Shown piece after piece: positions 1 through 6,436 of a stretch of 6,692 bases of DNA (position 1 is its first letter; each line of letters begins with the position of its first letter). The notes under the pieces are model-generated. The model had not been told where the DNA came from, did not search any database, and saw only the letters and a program-made list of their open reading frames with translations. The translations under genes and the position numbers were made by a program. Location: the NCBI GenBank assembly GCA_023249815.1, contig JAHFBX010000071.1:1-6692 (forward strand), in the 5' to 3' direction. The stretch is from Candidatus Eiseniibacteriota bacterium (GTDB taxonomy: Bacteria; Eisenbacteria; RBG-16-71-46).

Positions 1-1
1 C

Positions 2-514
2 GGCTGCACCAAGGGCACCATCTTCCTCTACTTCGAGAACAAGACCGAGCTGTTCAAGGCCGCGGTCCGCGAAGTCATGCTCCCGCTCGTGCTCGAGACG
101 GAGAAGCTCGTCGAGACCCATCGCGGCACGACGCTCGAGCTGCTGGAGGCGCTGCTGCGCCTGCGGTGGGAGAACATGATGCGCAACCGGCTGTCGGGCC
201 TGGTCAAGCTCATGCTCGCCGAGACGCGCAGCTACCCCGAGCTCGCCCGCTTCTACAACGACGAGTTCATCGCGCGGAATCAGGCGCTGTTGCAGCGCGT
301 GCTCCAGCAGGGCCTCGATCGCGGCGAGTTCCGTCCCATGAATGTGGTCCAGGTGGCACGCTTCGTCGTGGCGCCGATGATGTTCGCGACGGTGTGGAGA
401 CATGCGTTCGAGCACGCCGTGGGCACGCCCGGAACGCTCGAGGACTATTTCGAGAGCGCGCTCGGCGTGATGCTCGCAGGCCTCTCCGCCGGAGGCGTGA
501 CCGCGCCGGCGTGA
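2..514 (+). CDS. TetR/AcrR-family transcriptional regulator, 5'-truncated by the window edge
   Basis: The frame is open from the first complete codon at base 2 to TGA at 512-514, giving 170 visible residues. The visible protein begins inside the helix-turn-helix: residues GCTKGTIFLYFENKTELF match the recognition helix and following YF-NK-LF signature of TetR regulators (seen in sequence, known of the family). About 25-45 N-terminal residues, with the first DNA-binding helices and the start codon, lie outside the window. The rest is helical and looks like the ligand-binding and dimerisation half, including the stretch LMLAETRSYPELARFYNDEF, similar to AefR/AcrR-like C-terminal domains. Such proteins usually repress a neighbouring efflux system or their own gene and release DNA on binding a small ligand. 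The next gene, 104 bases downstream on the same strand, is a metal-exporting ATPase, so regulation of it is possible but not shown. An internal ATG at 77 is not a credible start because it would remove the DNA-binding domain. Confidence 0.88.
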   Translation, partial: GCTKGTIFLYFENKTELFKAAVREVMLPLVLETEKLVETHRGTTLELLEALLRLRWENMMRNRLSGLVKLMLAETRSYPELARFYNDEFIARNQALLQRVLQQGLDRGEFRPMNVVQVARFVVAPMMFATVWRHAFEHAVGTPGTLEDYFESALGVMLAGLSAGGVTAPA

Positions 515-529
515 CCGGAATCTCCGAGC

Positions 530-566
530 GCGGCCGGCCGGGTACCCGACGTGCCCGGTTGGCCGC
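530..566. other. Long dyad/hairpin between the TetR gene and the ATPase gene
   Basis: The arms CGGCCGGCCGGG (531-542) and CCCGGTTGGCCG (554-565) are inverted repeats with two G.T positions, and 530/566 add a further G-C pair. As RNA this forms an uninterrupted 13-pair stem (two G.U wobbles) with an 11-base loop. It starts 15 bases after the TetR stop, which suits a transcription terminator, but no T-run follows the right arm. The right arm also overlaps a possible -35 element (559-564) for the ATPase gene, so an operator is the rival reading. A shorter palindrome GGGTACCC (540-547) competes with the main stem. Confidence 0.5.
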
Positions 567-587
567 CGGTACACGCGGCGCTACCAT
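559..587 (+). promoter_or_regulatory. Possible sigma-70-like promoter of the ATPase gene
   Basis: TTGGCC (559-564) and TACCAT (582-587) each match four of six consensus positions of -35 and -10 hexamers and are exactly 17 bases apart. Transcription would start near 594, leaving a leader of about 25 bases before the GTG at 619. The -35 lies in the right arm of the 530-566 dyad. This is a weak match in GC-rich DNA of an unknown organism whose promoter consensus may differ. Confidence 0.25.
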
Positions 588-608
588 TCCCCTCTGCCCT
601 TAGCCGCC

Positions 609-612
609 GGAG
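609..612 (+). promoter_or_regulatory. Ribosome binding site deciding the GTG start of the ATPase
   Basis: GGAG lies 6 bases before GTG at 619. An in-frame TAG at 601-603 rules out any start further upstream, and the next in-frame ATG is 47 codons downstream, inside the first predicted domain. Confidence 0.65.
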
Positions 613-618
613 CCTGCC

Positions 619-3009
619 GTGTCCCATGACCGCTATCGCCTGCACCACGATTCCTCCGCAGGCGCCTCCACGCGTGAAGTGACGGCGCCGGTGGAGCATC
701 TCCCGGTGGTGCCCGACGGGGAAGGCTGCCTCGAGATCCTCGCCGATCGCTTGCGCGAGATGCCCGGGGTAGTGGCGATCGAAGCCGACTTCAAGGACAG
801 CACGCTCACCGTTCGCTACCTGCCCGCCCACGTCACGCCGGACGAACTGAACGCGCTCGCGGACGACGTGGGCGCGATGTTCTCGCAGCGCGTCACCACC
901 TGCGAACGACGCGAGACGCTCGGCGCGTGCGAGGCCTGCGCGCTGCGGCTGGGCCAGCTCGACGCCGTGGCCGCAAACGAGTTCCATGCCAGCGCTTCGC
1001 GTGGCCGTGTCTCGATCAAGCGCCACCTCCAGCCCGACGACAGCGTCGAGGTGGTGCGCCCACTCACCTCGAAGCCCTGGGGCGCCCGCCTGACGCACGC
1101 GGAGCAGGAAGAGCGCTCCGAAGGCCGCTCGATGGCGGTGCTCACCGGCATCTGCCTCGTGCTGCTCGTCGCCGGCGCGGTGACGGAGCGACTCGGCGGC
1201 GCTCCCGCGCTGGCCGAGGCGATCTACCTGGCCTCGGCGGTGAGCGGGGGCTGGTACACGGCGCGCAGCACGTGGGCGTCACTCCGGCGATTCGAGTTCG
1301 ACGTCAACCTGCTCATGCTGCTCGCGGCGGCCGGAGCCGCGGCGATCGGCTACGCCGCCGAGGCCGCGGTGCTCATGTTCCTGTTCTCGCTCAGCAACAC
1401 GCTCGAGGTCTACACGATGGGCCGCACGCGCCGCGCGCTGCATGCCCTGCTCGACCTGAGGCCGCCGCGCGCGCTCGTTCGTCGCGACGGACGAGAGGTC
1501 GAAGTCGAAGCCGACACCGTACGCGTCGGCGAGACCGTGGTCGTGAAGCCCGGCGAGGCGATTCCCGTGGATGGCACCGTGACGCGCGGCGAATCGCTCG
1601 TGGACCAGGCGAACCTGACCGGCGAGTCCGTGCCCGTGACCAAGACCACCGGCGACAAGCTGTTCGCCGGCACGTTCAACCAGCAGGGCGCGCTCGAGCT
1701 GATCGCGACGCGCGTGGCCGCGAACAGCGCGCTCGCGCGCATCGTCGCGCTCGTCCGCGAGGCGCAGGAGAAGAAGTCGCGTGCCGAAGAGCTGGCCGAG
1801 GTGACGGGCCGGTACTACACCGTGGTGGTGATCTTCGGCGCGCTGCTCATGCTGCTCGTGCCGCCCGTGTTCCTCGGCGCGGAGTGGCGCGCATCGCTCT
1901 ACCGGGCGATGACGTTGCTCGTCGTGGCCTCGCCGTGCGCGCTCGTCATCGCCACGCCTGCCACCGTGCTCTCGGCCATCGCGAATGCTGCGAGGAACGG
2001 CATCCTGTTCAAGGGCGGCGCGTACCTGGAACGGCTCGGCCGGGTGCGCATCGTCGCGTTCGACAAGACCGGGACTCTCACGCACGGGCGCTTCGAGGTG
2101 ACCGACGTGGTCACGCTGGACGGCGCCAGTGAGCGCGACCTCCTGACGTGGGCCGCGAGCGCCGAGAAGCGCTCGCCGCATCCGCTCGCGCAGGCGGTCG
2201 TGCGCGCGGCCGAGTCGCGCGGCATCGAGGTGAAGCCCGCGGAGTCACTCACGAATCATCTCGGCAAGGGCCTGGTCGCGGTGTCCGACGGCCACACCAT
2301 CGAGGTGGGCACGCCCGAGCTGTTCGTGTCGCTCGGCGTCAAGCCGCCGGCTGCTGCCGTGGAGCACGTGCGCCGGCTCGCGGCACAGGCCAAAACGCCC
2401 ATGATCGTGCGGCGGGGTGCGGCGTGGGGCGTTCTGGCCGCGCGCGACGAGGTGCGGCCCGCGGCGGTCGCCTCGGTGCGCGCCTTGCGCGCCTCGGGCA
2501 TACGCCGCACCGCGCTGCTCTCGGGGGACAGCGAGTCCACGGTGCGCGCGATCGGCGACCAGACGGGCATGGACGAGCTGCATGGGCAGCTGCTGCCCGA
2601 GGACAAGGTGCGCGTCATCGGCGAGCTGGAGTCTCGCCACGGAGCGGTCGCGATGATCGGCGACGGCGTCAACGACGCGCCGGCGTTGGCGCGCGCGAGC
2701 GTGGGCATCGCGATGGGCGGTATCGGCAGCGACGCCGCGATGGAGAGCGCCGACGTGGTGCTGATGGGCGACGACCTGGCGGCGCTGCCCTACGCGGTGA
2801 CGCTCGCGCAACGCGCCCGGCGGGTCGTGATCCAGAACCTCGTCATCGCCACGGGGGTGATGGCGGCGCTCGTGACCTGGGTGTTCGTGGGCCCGATGAC
2901 GCCGCTCGGCGCGCTGAAACTGCCGGTGGCCGTGTCCGGGCACGAGGGCAGCACGGTGGTGGTGATCCTGAACGGCCTGCGCCTGCTTCGCGGCCGACGC
3001 ACGCGCTAG
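619..3009 (+). CDS. P1B-4-type heavy-metal-exporting P-type ATPase (CoaT/CtpD/PfeT-like)
   Basis: This 796-residue inner-membrane pump should couple ATP hydrolysis to export of a soft or borderline metal ion. Visible core motifs are TGES (334-337, actuator), SPC (438-440, membrane metal site), DKTGT (482-486; D482 is the phosphorylated Asp), SPHP (519-522, nucleotide domain), LSGD (634-637) and GDGVNDAP (681-688). The last helix carries HEGST (775-779). SPC plus HEG(G/S)(T/S) is the signature of subgroup P1B-4, whose members export Co, Zn, Fe(II) or Ni; the CPC motif of Cu and Zn/Cd/Pb pumps is absent. About eight membrane segments can be placed (near 173-191, 197-214, 229-246, 247-266, 400-421, 428-455, 738-758, 764-787). 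The N-terminus is odd for this subgroup: residues 36-88 resemble a ferredoxin-fold HMA domain without CxxC, and 95-146 resemble a second, short HMA-like unit with C95 and C104-E-A-C107. The start is GTG. The exact metal cannot be told from sequence. Confidence 0.95.
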   Translation: MSHDRYRLHHDSSAGASTREVTAPVEHLPVVPDGEGCLEILADRLREMPGVVAIEADFKDSTLTVRYLPAHVTPDELNALADDVGAMFSQRVTTCERRETLGACEACALRLGQLDAVAANEFHASASRGRVSIKRHLQPDDSVEVVRPLTSKPWGARLTHAEQEERSEGRSMAVLTGICLVLLVAGAVTERLGGAPALAEAIYLASAVSGGWYTARSTWASLRRFEFDVNLLMLLAAAGAAAIGYAAEAAVLMFLFSLSNTLEVYTMGRTRRALHALLDLRPPRALVRRDGREVEVEADTVRVGETVVVKPGEAIPVDGTVTRGESLVDQANLTGESVPVTKTTGDKLFAGTFNQQGALELIATRVAANSALARIVALVREAQEKKSRAEELAEVTGRYYTVVVIFGALLMLLVPPVFLGAEWRASLYRAMTLLVVASPCALVIATPATVLSAIANAARNGILFKGGAYLERLGRVRIVAFDKTGTLTHGRFEVTDVVTLDGASERDLLTWAASAEKRSPHPLAQAVVRAAESRGIEVKPAESLTNHLGKGLVAVSDGHTIEVGTPELFVSLGVKPPAAAVEHVRRLAAQAKTPMIVRRGAAWGVLAARDEVRPAAVASVRALRASGIRRTALLSGDSESTVRAIGDQTGMDELHGQLLPEDKVRVIGELESRHGAVAMIGDGVNDAPALARASVGIAMGGIGSDAAMESADVVLMGDDLAALPYAVTLAQRARRVVIQNLVIATGVMAALVTWVFVGPMTPLGALKLPVAVSGHEGSTVVVILNGLRLLRGRRTR

Positions 3010-3018
3010 CCGCGAAGC
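2985..3018. terminator. Perfect 10-bp inverted repeat across the convergent gene ends
   Basis: GCTTCGCGGC (2985-2994) and GCCGCGAAGC (3009-3018) are exact reverse complements with a 14-base loop that contains the ATPase stop codon. The right arm runs into the stop of the gene on the opposite strand. The position between convergent genes suits a bidirectional terminator, but neither side is followed by a T-run. Its right arm overlaps the left arm of the hairpin at 3013-3031, so only one of the two can form. Confidence 0.5.
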
Positions 3019-3031
3019 TAGTCCAGCTTCG
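3013..3031. terminator. Compact 7-bp hairpin at the convergent junction
   Basis: CGAAGCT (3013-3019) and AGCTTCG (3025-3031) pair perfectly around a 5-base loop AGTCC. For the + transcript it begins 4 bases after the ATPase stop codon; for the - transcript it covers the last codons of the LamG-like gene. No T-run follows on either strand. It competes with the 2985-3018 stem for bases 3013-3018. Confidence 0.45.
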
Positions 3032-3686
3032 TCACCACCACGTTGTCGTAGTAGACCGTGCACTTGCCGACGCCGCCCGTGTAGGCGGGCAGCGCGATGC
3101 TGCCGGCAGGGCGCGCGCTCCGGCCATCCACGCGATCGAGGCGAAGATCGCCGTTCACGAACACCTTGTAGCGGTGCCCGCGGGCCTCCACGCGCAGGTG
3201 GTTCCAGGTGCCGTTCGCGTTCGTGGCCGCGGCGCGTCCCATGGGCCACTCCCGCTGGTACATCACGACGTCTTGGTAGCTGCCGCCGCGCAGGTCCACA
3301 CCCATCCCGGCTTCGCCACGCACGCGCACGACGACACCCTTGTCCACTCCGCGCATCATGCACACGTCGAGATCCACCGCGATGTCGGTCCACGACGTGT
3401 CGCCTGTGTGGATGAGCGAGCGCACCTGTTTCTGGTCGGGCAGGTCGGCGCGCAGCATGCCGCGCCACGACGACCACACCTCGTCCTTGTCGGGGTCCCA
3501 GCGCTTGAGCGAGCCGCTCGAAAAATCGTCGGCGAACAGCACCCCCTCGGCCGGCCTTTGGAGGCGGGGAGGGGACGAAGGCATCGCGTAGCGCGTCTCG
3601 TCGATGCTCGCACCGAGCGAGAGCAGCGCCACCACCGTGAAAAACGCCATCCGAGGCAGGTTCATCCGCATCGCACTCACGAACAT
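3018..3686 (-). CDS. Secreted DUF1080/LamG-like concanavalin-A-fold protein
   Basis: The 222-residue protein has an N-terminal signal-peptide-like stretch (MRMNLPRMAFFTVVALLSLG, residues 6-25) without a lipobox cysteine, so it is probably exported in soluble form. The mature part looks like one beta-sandwich of the LamG/DUF1080 (PF06439-like) type: FADDFSSGSLKRW at 51-63 opens the domain, GTWNHLRVEARGHRYKVFVNG at 159-179 is the typical central strand pair, and GSIALP (195-200) with YYDNVVV (212-218) closes it. DUF1080 members include 3-keto-disaccharide hydrolases and carbohydrate-binding proteins, but no catalytic residue can be assigned here. C109 and C209 could form a disulfide. The start is uncertain: in-frame ATGs at 3686, 3671 and 3665 all precede the hydrophobic core and none has a clear ribosome binding site. 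It lies 105 bases downstream of the barrel gene on the same strand and converges on the ATPase gene. Confidence 0.82.
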   Translation of the reverse strand: MFVSAMRMNLPRMAFFTVVALLSLGASIDETRYAMPSSPPRLQRPAEGVLFADDFSSGSLKRWDPDKDEVWSSWRGMLRADLPDQKQVRSLIHTGDTSWTDIAVDLDVCMMRGVDKGVVVRVRGEAGMGVDLRGGSYQDVVMYQREWPMGRAAATNANGTWNHLRVEARGHRYKVFVNGDLRLDRVDGRSARPAGSIALPAYTGGVGKCTVYYDNVVVTKLD

Positions 3687-3791
3687 GGCACTTGGGAACC
3701 GGTCACGTCCACTCGAACGCCGGCTCGAAAGGATATCGGCCTGTCAACCGCCGGGGCTTGAGCGGGAGTCGCAAGCCGAGGCGGCCCGAAC
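3687..3791 (-). promoter_or_regulatory. Intergenic region with promoter-like and repeat elements before the LamG-like gene
   Basis: Read on the - strand, the region after the barrel stop first offers a 6-bp stem (3755-3760 with 3772-3777, 11-base loop, no T-run). Next comes a perfect TTGACA (3747-3742), but no acceptable -10 hexamer lies 16-18 bases downstream; the only AT-rich candidate, TATCCT (3735-3730), is too close. Then come two exact copies of TTCGAG (3729-3724 and 3717-3712), 12 bases apart in direct orientation. The LamG-like gene may therefore have its own promoter and a regulator site, or may be read through from the cytochrome-barrel genes. Confidence 0.3.
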
Positions 3792-5513
3792 CTAGAGGCG
3801 CACGCTCACGCCCGCCTGCACTTGCAACGTGTTGCCGGTGGGAGCGGTCAGTCGTTCGCAGCCGGCGTTCACGTACCAGCGTGCGCCGAGCGCCAGGTCC
3901 GCGTCCGCCCCGAGCCAGTCCTCGCGGTCGGCGAACCCCAGCACCTGATCGCGCGTCCGGCGCACGCCGGTGGACAACTCCACATGCGAGCGCGCCCAGG
4001 GATCACACCCGGCCGCGAGCGAGACGAGCGAACTCGTGGTGGCGTCACTCGTGAACGACGCCCACCGGCCGCGCAGCAGCGCGCGCCACGCCGTGAGCCG
4101 GTGAAGCTCCCCGGTCGCGGACCACGCCTCGGAGCGTTCACCGCCCGAGCCGACGCGATACTCGCCGCTCGCGGAGGTGTACTCGTTCCCGGTGACAGAG
4201 ACGCCCGCCCACGCGCCCTGCCGGTAACGGTCGTCGAACTGGGTCTCGGGCGTCTCGCGGTCGCGCCAGAGGCGGACATTGCGGCGGTTGTCGTAGCCGG
4301 AGTGCAGCGCGGCCCGGGGCCCGACCGGCACGCGCAGCGAGGCGAACGTGCTCGTCCAAGCGAGCGTGGGCTCGCCCGCGGTCCGCTTCCAGCCGCGATT
4401 CACGTCCACCTCCTGGGCGAGTGACACGGTGGCTGCACGCGAGAACCACCAGCCCTGCGCGAACGCGAACTCGCGGTCCACCTCGTTCTGGTGCCGCGAG
4501 GCCACCGCGCCCGCCGCGACCGACCAGCGCTCCTCCGCGAGCGGCGCCTGGTGGACCTCGGCGTAAGCGCCGGCCTCGACCAACTCGGACGACCAGCGCG
4601 AGCGCAACGGATCGGGCTGCGACCCGCCGAAGGTGCCGACCCCGACTCGCGAGCCGATCCACTCGAGGAGCGCGCCGTCGAACAGGCTCACGGACGCGAG
4701 CGTCGGGGAGGACTGCCGGCCGAGCGTGAGCCGCCGGCCGCCGCCGACATCGCGAAGCGTCGCCGATGCGCGGTACACGCGCGAGTACTGCTCGAGCCAG
4801 CGCCCCGTCTCGCTCGTGCGCAGCGTGCGCCGCCCGCGAATATCGAGCGAGGCGTCCAGGTGGCCGGCGAGCCCCTCGCGCCCGTCGAAGCGCGCCTCGA
4901 ACGCCGGTTGCGAGAGTCGGCTGCCGCCCGGAGCGGCGATGCTCAGCCAGCGCGCGCCAATCCGGCCGCGCAGACTCGCGTCCCGGCTCGCCGTGCGCGC
5001 GGGCGACGGCGCCACCACCGCGGCGGCGCGTAGAGAGTCCGCGCGGGCGTCGCTGACGCCCGGCGTCGCCTGTCGCGTCGCGCCGGGACGAAACGCCGCC
5101 GCGTCGCCGATCGCGAGGCGAGCCTTCGTCCACAGCGTGTCGCACGAGGCTCGGTGCGTTGACAGAAACACCACGCGGAGCGCGGCCGCGCGCGCTCCGC
5201 CGCGCAGGATCCAGGCGGTGTCCCCGGTCGCGAGCCCTTCGGCGGCCCCGGCCTCGAGATAGACGCTGCCGCCGGCCAGGTAGCTGATGCGCGCCGTTCG
5301 CCAGCCGTCGCGGACGACGCTCACAGGCTCGCGCGCGCTCGTCGAATCCGCTGGAACGGCGGCATGCGCGGCCGCGACGAGCGCGAGCGGGAACAGCAGC
5401 GCGAACGCCACGCCAACCCGGCGGGGACATGCGTGTCGCGCACGCGCGCACCCGGTTCGCAGGCCGGTGAGCGCGTCGTGAGCGAAGGCGGTCATCGGCA
5501 GGAAGGCCCTCAT
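3792..5513 (-). CDS. Exported SH3-like domain plus outer-membrane beta-barrel protein, partner of the multiheme cytochrome
   Basis: The 573-residue protein has a signal peptide with a long basic n-region and hydrophobic core at about 33-50 (RVGVAFALLFPLALVAAAHA at 32-51). Residues about 64-142 (RISYLAGGSVYLEAGAAEGL, then GDTAWILR and IGDAAAF) look like a small SH3-like barrel of the kind found in FlgT C-termini and other envelope proteins. After an Ala/Ser-rich linker, residues about 180-573 alternate polar and hydrophobic or aromatic residues in many short strands separated by charged turns, ending VQAGVSVRL, as expected of an outer-membrane barrel. There is no CxxCH motif. Its ATG at 5513 overlaps the cytochrome TGA as ATGA, implying translational coupling; ATG at 5495 is a less likely alternative, and neither has a clear ribosome binding site of its own. 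The context suggests a porin-like or anchoring partner for the cytochrome. I do not recognise the exact family; the barrel call rests on pattern only. The frame stays open upstream to 6437, but that part is a shadow of the cytochrome gene. Confidence 0.78.
   Translation of the reverse strand: MRAFLPMTAFAHDALTGLRTGCARARHACPRRVGVAFALLFPLALVAAAHAAVPADSTSAREPVSVVRDGWRTARISYLAGGSVYLEAGAAEGLATGDTAWILRGGARAAALRVVFLSTHRASCDTLWTKARLAIGDAAAFRPGATRQATPGVSDARADSLRAAAVVAPSPARTASRDASLRGRIGARWLSIAAPGGSRLSQPAFEARFDGREGLAGHLDASLDIRGRRTLRTSETGRWLEQYSRVYRASATLRDVGGGRRLTLGRQSSPTLASVSLFDGALLEWIGSRVGVGTFGGSQPDPLRSRWSSELVEAGAYAEVHQAPLAEERWSVAAGAVASRHQNEVDREFAFAQGWWFSRAATVSLAQEVDVNRGWKRTAGEPTLAWTSTFASLRVPVGPRAALHSGYDNRRNVRLWRDRETPETQFDDRYRQGAWAGVSVTGNEYTSASGEYRVGSGGERSEAWSATGELHRLTAWRALLRGRWASFTSDATTSSLVSLAAGCDPWARSHVELSTGVRRTRDQVLGFADREDWLGADADLALGARWYVNAGCERLTAPTGNTLQVQAGVSVRL
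5510..5513 (-). promoter_or_regulatory. ATGA stop-start overlap coupling the cytochrome and barrel genes
   Basis: On the - strand the four bases ATGA hold the barrel start codon (5513-5511) and the cytochrome stop codon (5512-5510). No strong ribosome binding site precedes the barrel ATG, which fits re-initiation by ribosomes finishing the cytochrome. Confidence 0.7.
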
Positions 5514-6436
5514 CGCGTGTGGCACGAGTAGCAGGCCGTGCTCTCGTAGCGATAACCGCTGCGCCCGACGTGGTGGCTGTCGGTCTGGGCCTGGTCCGAA
5601 TGCGGGTGACAGCCGAGGCAGTTGAACGAGGCGAAGTTGGTCGGCACCGTGTGGCAATCGTTGCACGACGACCACCGGCCCGCGTGACCGCCTCGGTAGA
5701 TGCGGAAGTAGCGACTGTCGTGATCGAATGTCGCCCCGGCCCAAGACGTGGTGTTGTGACAAGTGGCACAGGCGCTGGCCGCAAAGCCCGCGGCGACGTG
5801 CGATGGCTGCGCGGTGTCGTATTGCTGCTGGTGGCACGACACGCACTCCTTGGGCGTGCCCGCGTAACGCCCGCCCGCGTGACACGATGCACACGGCGTC
5901 GCGCGGTGCGCGCCGGTGAGCGGGAAGCCCGAACGCTGGTGGTCGAAACGTGCGGGCGACCAGGCCATCGCCGTATGGCAGGTCTGGCAGTCGGTCGAGA
6001 ACCCGCCCCCGAGGTGATCGGGATCCTTCGCGGCCTGGAACTGACCCATGTGGCAGGCACGGCACTCCGCCTGCGTGTTCACGAACTGCATGCGGCCCTG
6101 GGCCACGGGCCGGTGGCAGCTCTCGCAATCCAGCGCCGCATGCCCGCCGGACAGTGGGAAGCGCGTCATCTGGTGCGCTCGCACCATCGGTCCGCGATCC
6201 ACGAAGCTGCGTGCGGAGTGGCAGCGTGAGCAATCCGGCCCCATCTCGCCGCGGTGCGGATCCTGGTGACAGGACGCGCACTGCATGGAAGTCGACGTGA
6301 AGTCGAGGCTCCGGTGGCAACCCAGGCACGACGCGGCGGCGTGCGCGCCTTCCAGCCGGAATCCGAACTTCGCGTGATCGAACTTCTTGCTGATACGCGC
6401 GGGCTTCCACGCACCCGCGCCATGGCAGTGGTCGCA
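5510..6436 (-). repeat. Four degenerate tri-heme repeats plus one terminal heme within the cytochrome
   Basis: The protein repeats the unit CxxCH - (D/A)H - ten residues - G-x-H or GGH - CxxCH - CxxCH - H. Units occupy residues 55-122, 123-203, 204-276 and 277-355 (bases 6436-6233, 6232-5990, 5989-5771 and 5770-5534), followed by a lone CYSCHTR at the C-terminus. The distance from the first to the second unit histidine is 11 in units 1-3 (H75-H86, H142-H153, H220-H231) and 12 in unit 4 (H293-H305). Unit length varies from 68 to 81 residues, so copies are old and divergent. Confidence 0.85.

Noticed and set aside
619..3009. Copper (CopA) or Zn/Cd/Pb (ZntA) ATPase
   Set aside because: The membrane motif is SPC rather than CPC, and the last helix has HEGST rather than the Met-x-x-Ser-Ser of CopA or the Asp-x-Gly of ZntA.
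2985..3031. Classical intrinsic terminators with T-runs at the convergent junction
   Set aside because: The stems are real, but no T-run follows on either strand, so they are listed only as terminator candidates at moderate confidence.
2148..3761. A 537-codon + strand frame covering the ATPase end and the LamG-like gene
   Set aside because: It overlaps the phosphorylation-independent core motifs of the ATPase in another frame, is Arg/Ala/Gly-rich without any recognisable domain, and runs antisense through the signal peptide gene. It is a GC-rich shadow.
5417..5432. Twin-arginine (Tat) signal in the barrel protein (PRRVGVA)
   Set aside because: Two arginines precede the hydrophobic core, but the rest of the S/T-RR-x-F-L-K motif is missing and outer-membrane barrels use the Sec route.
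5519..6229. A 236-codon + strand frame opposite the cytochrome
   Set aside because: Composition is Arg/Val/Ala-rich with no domain, and it is exactly antisense to the well-supported CxxCH repeats.
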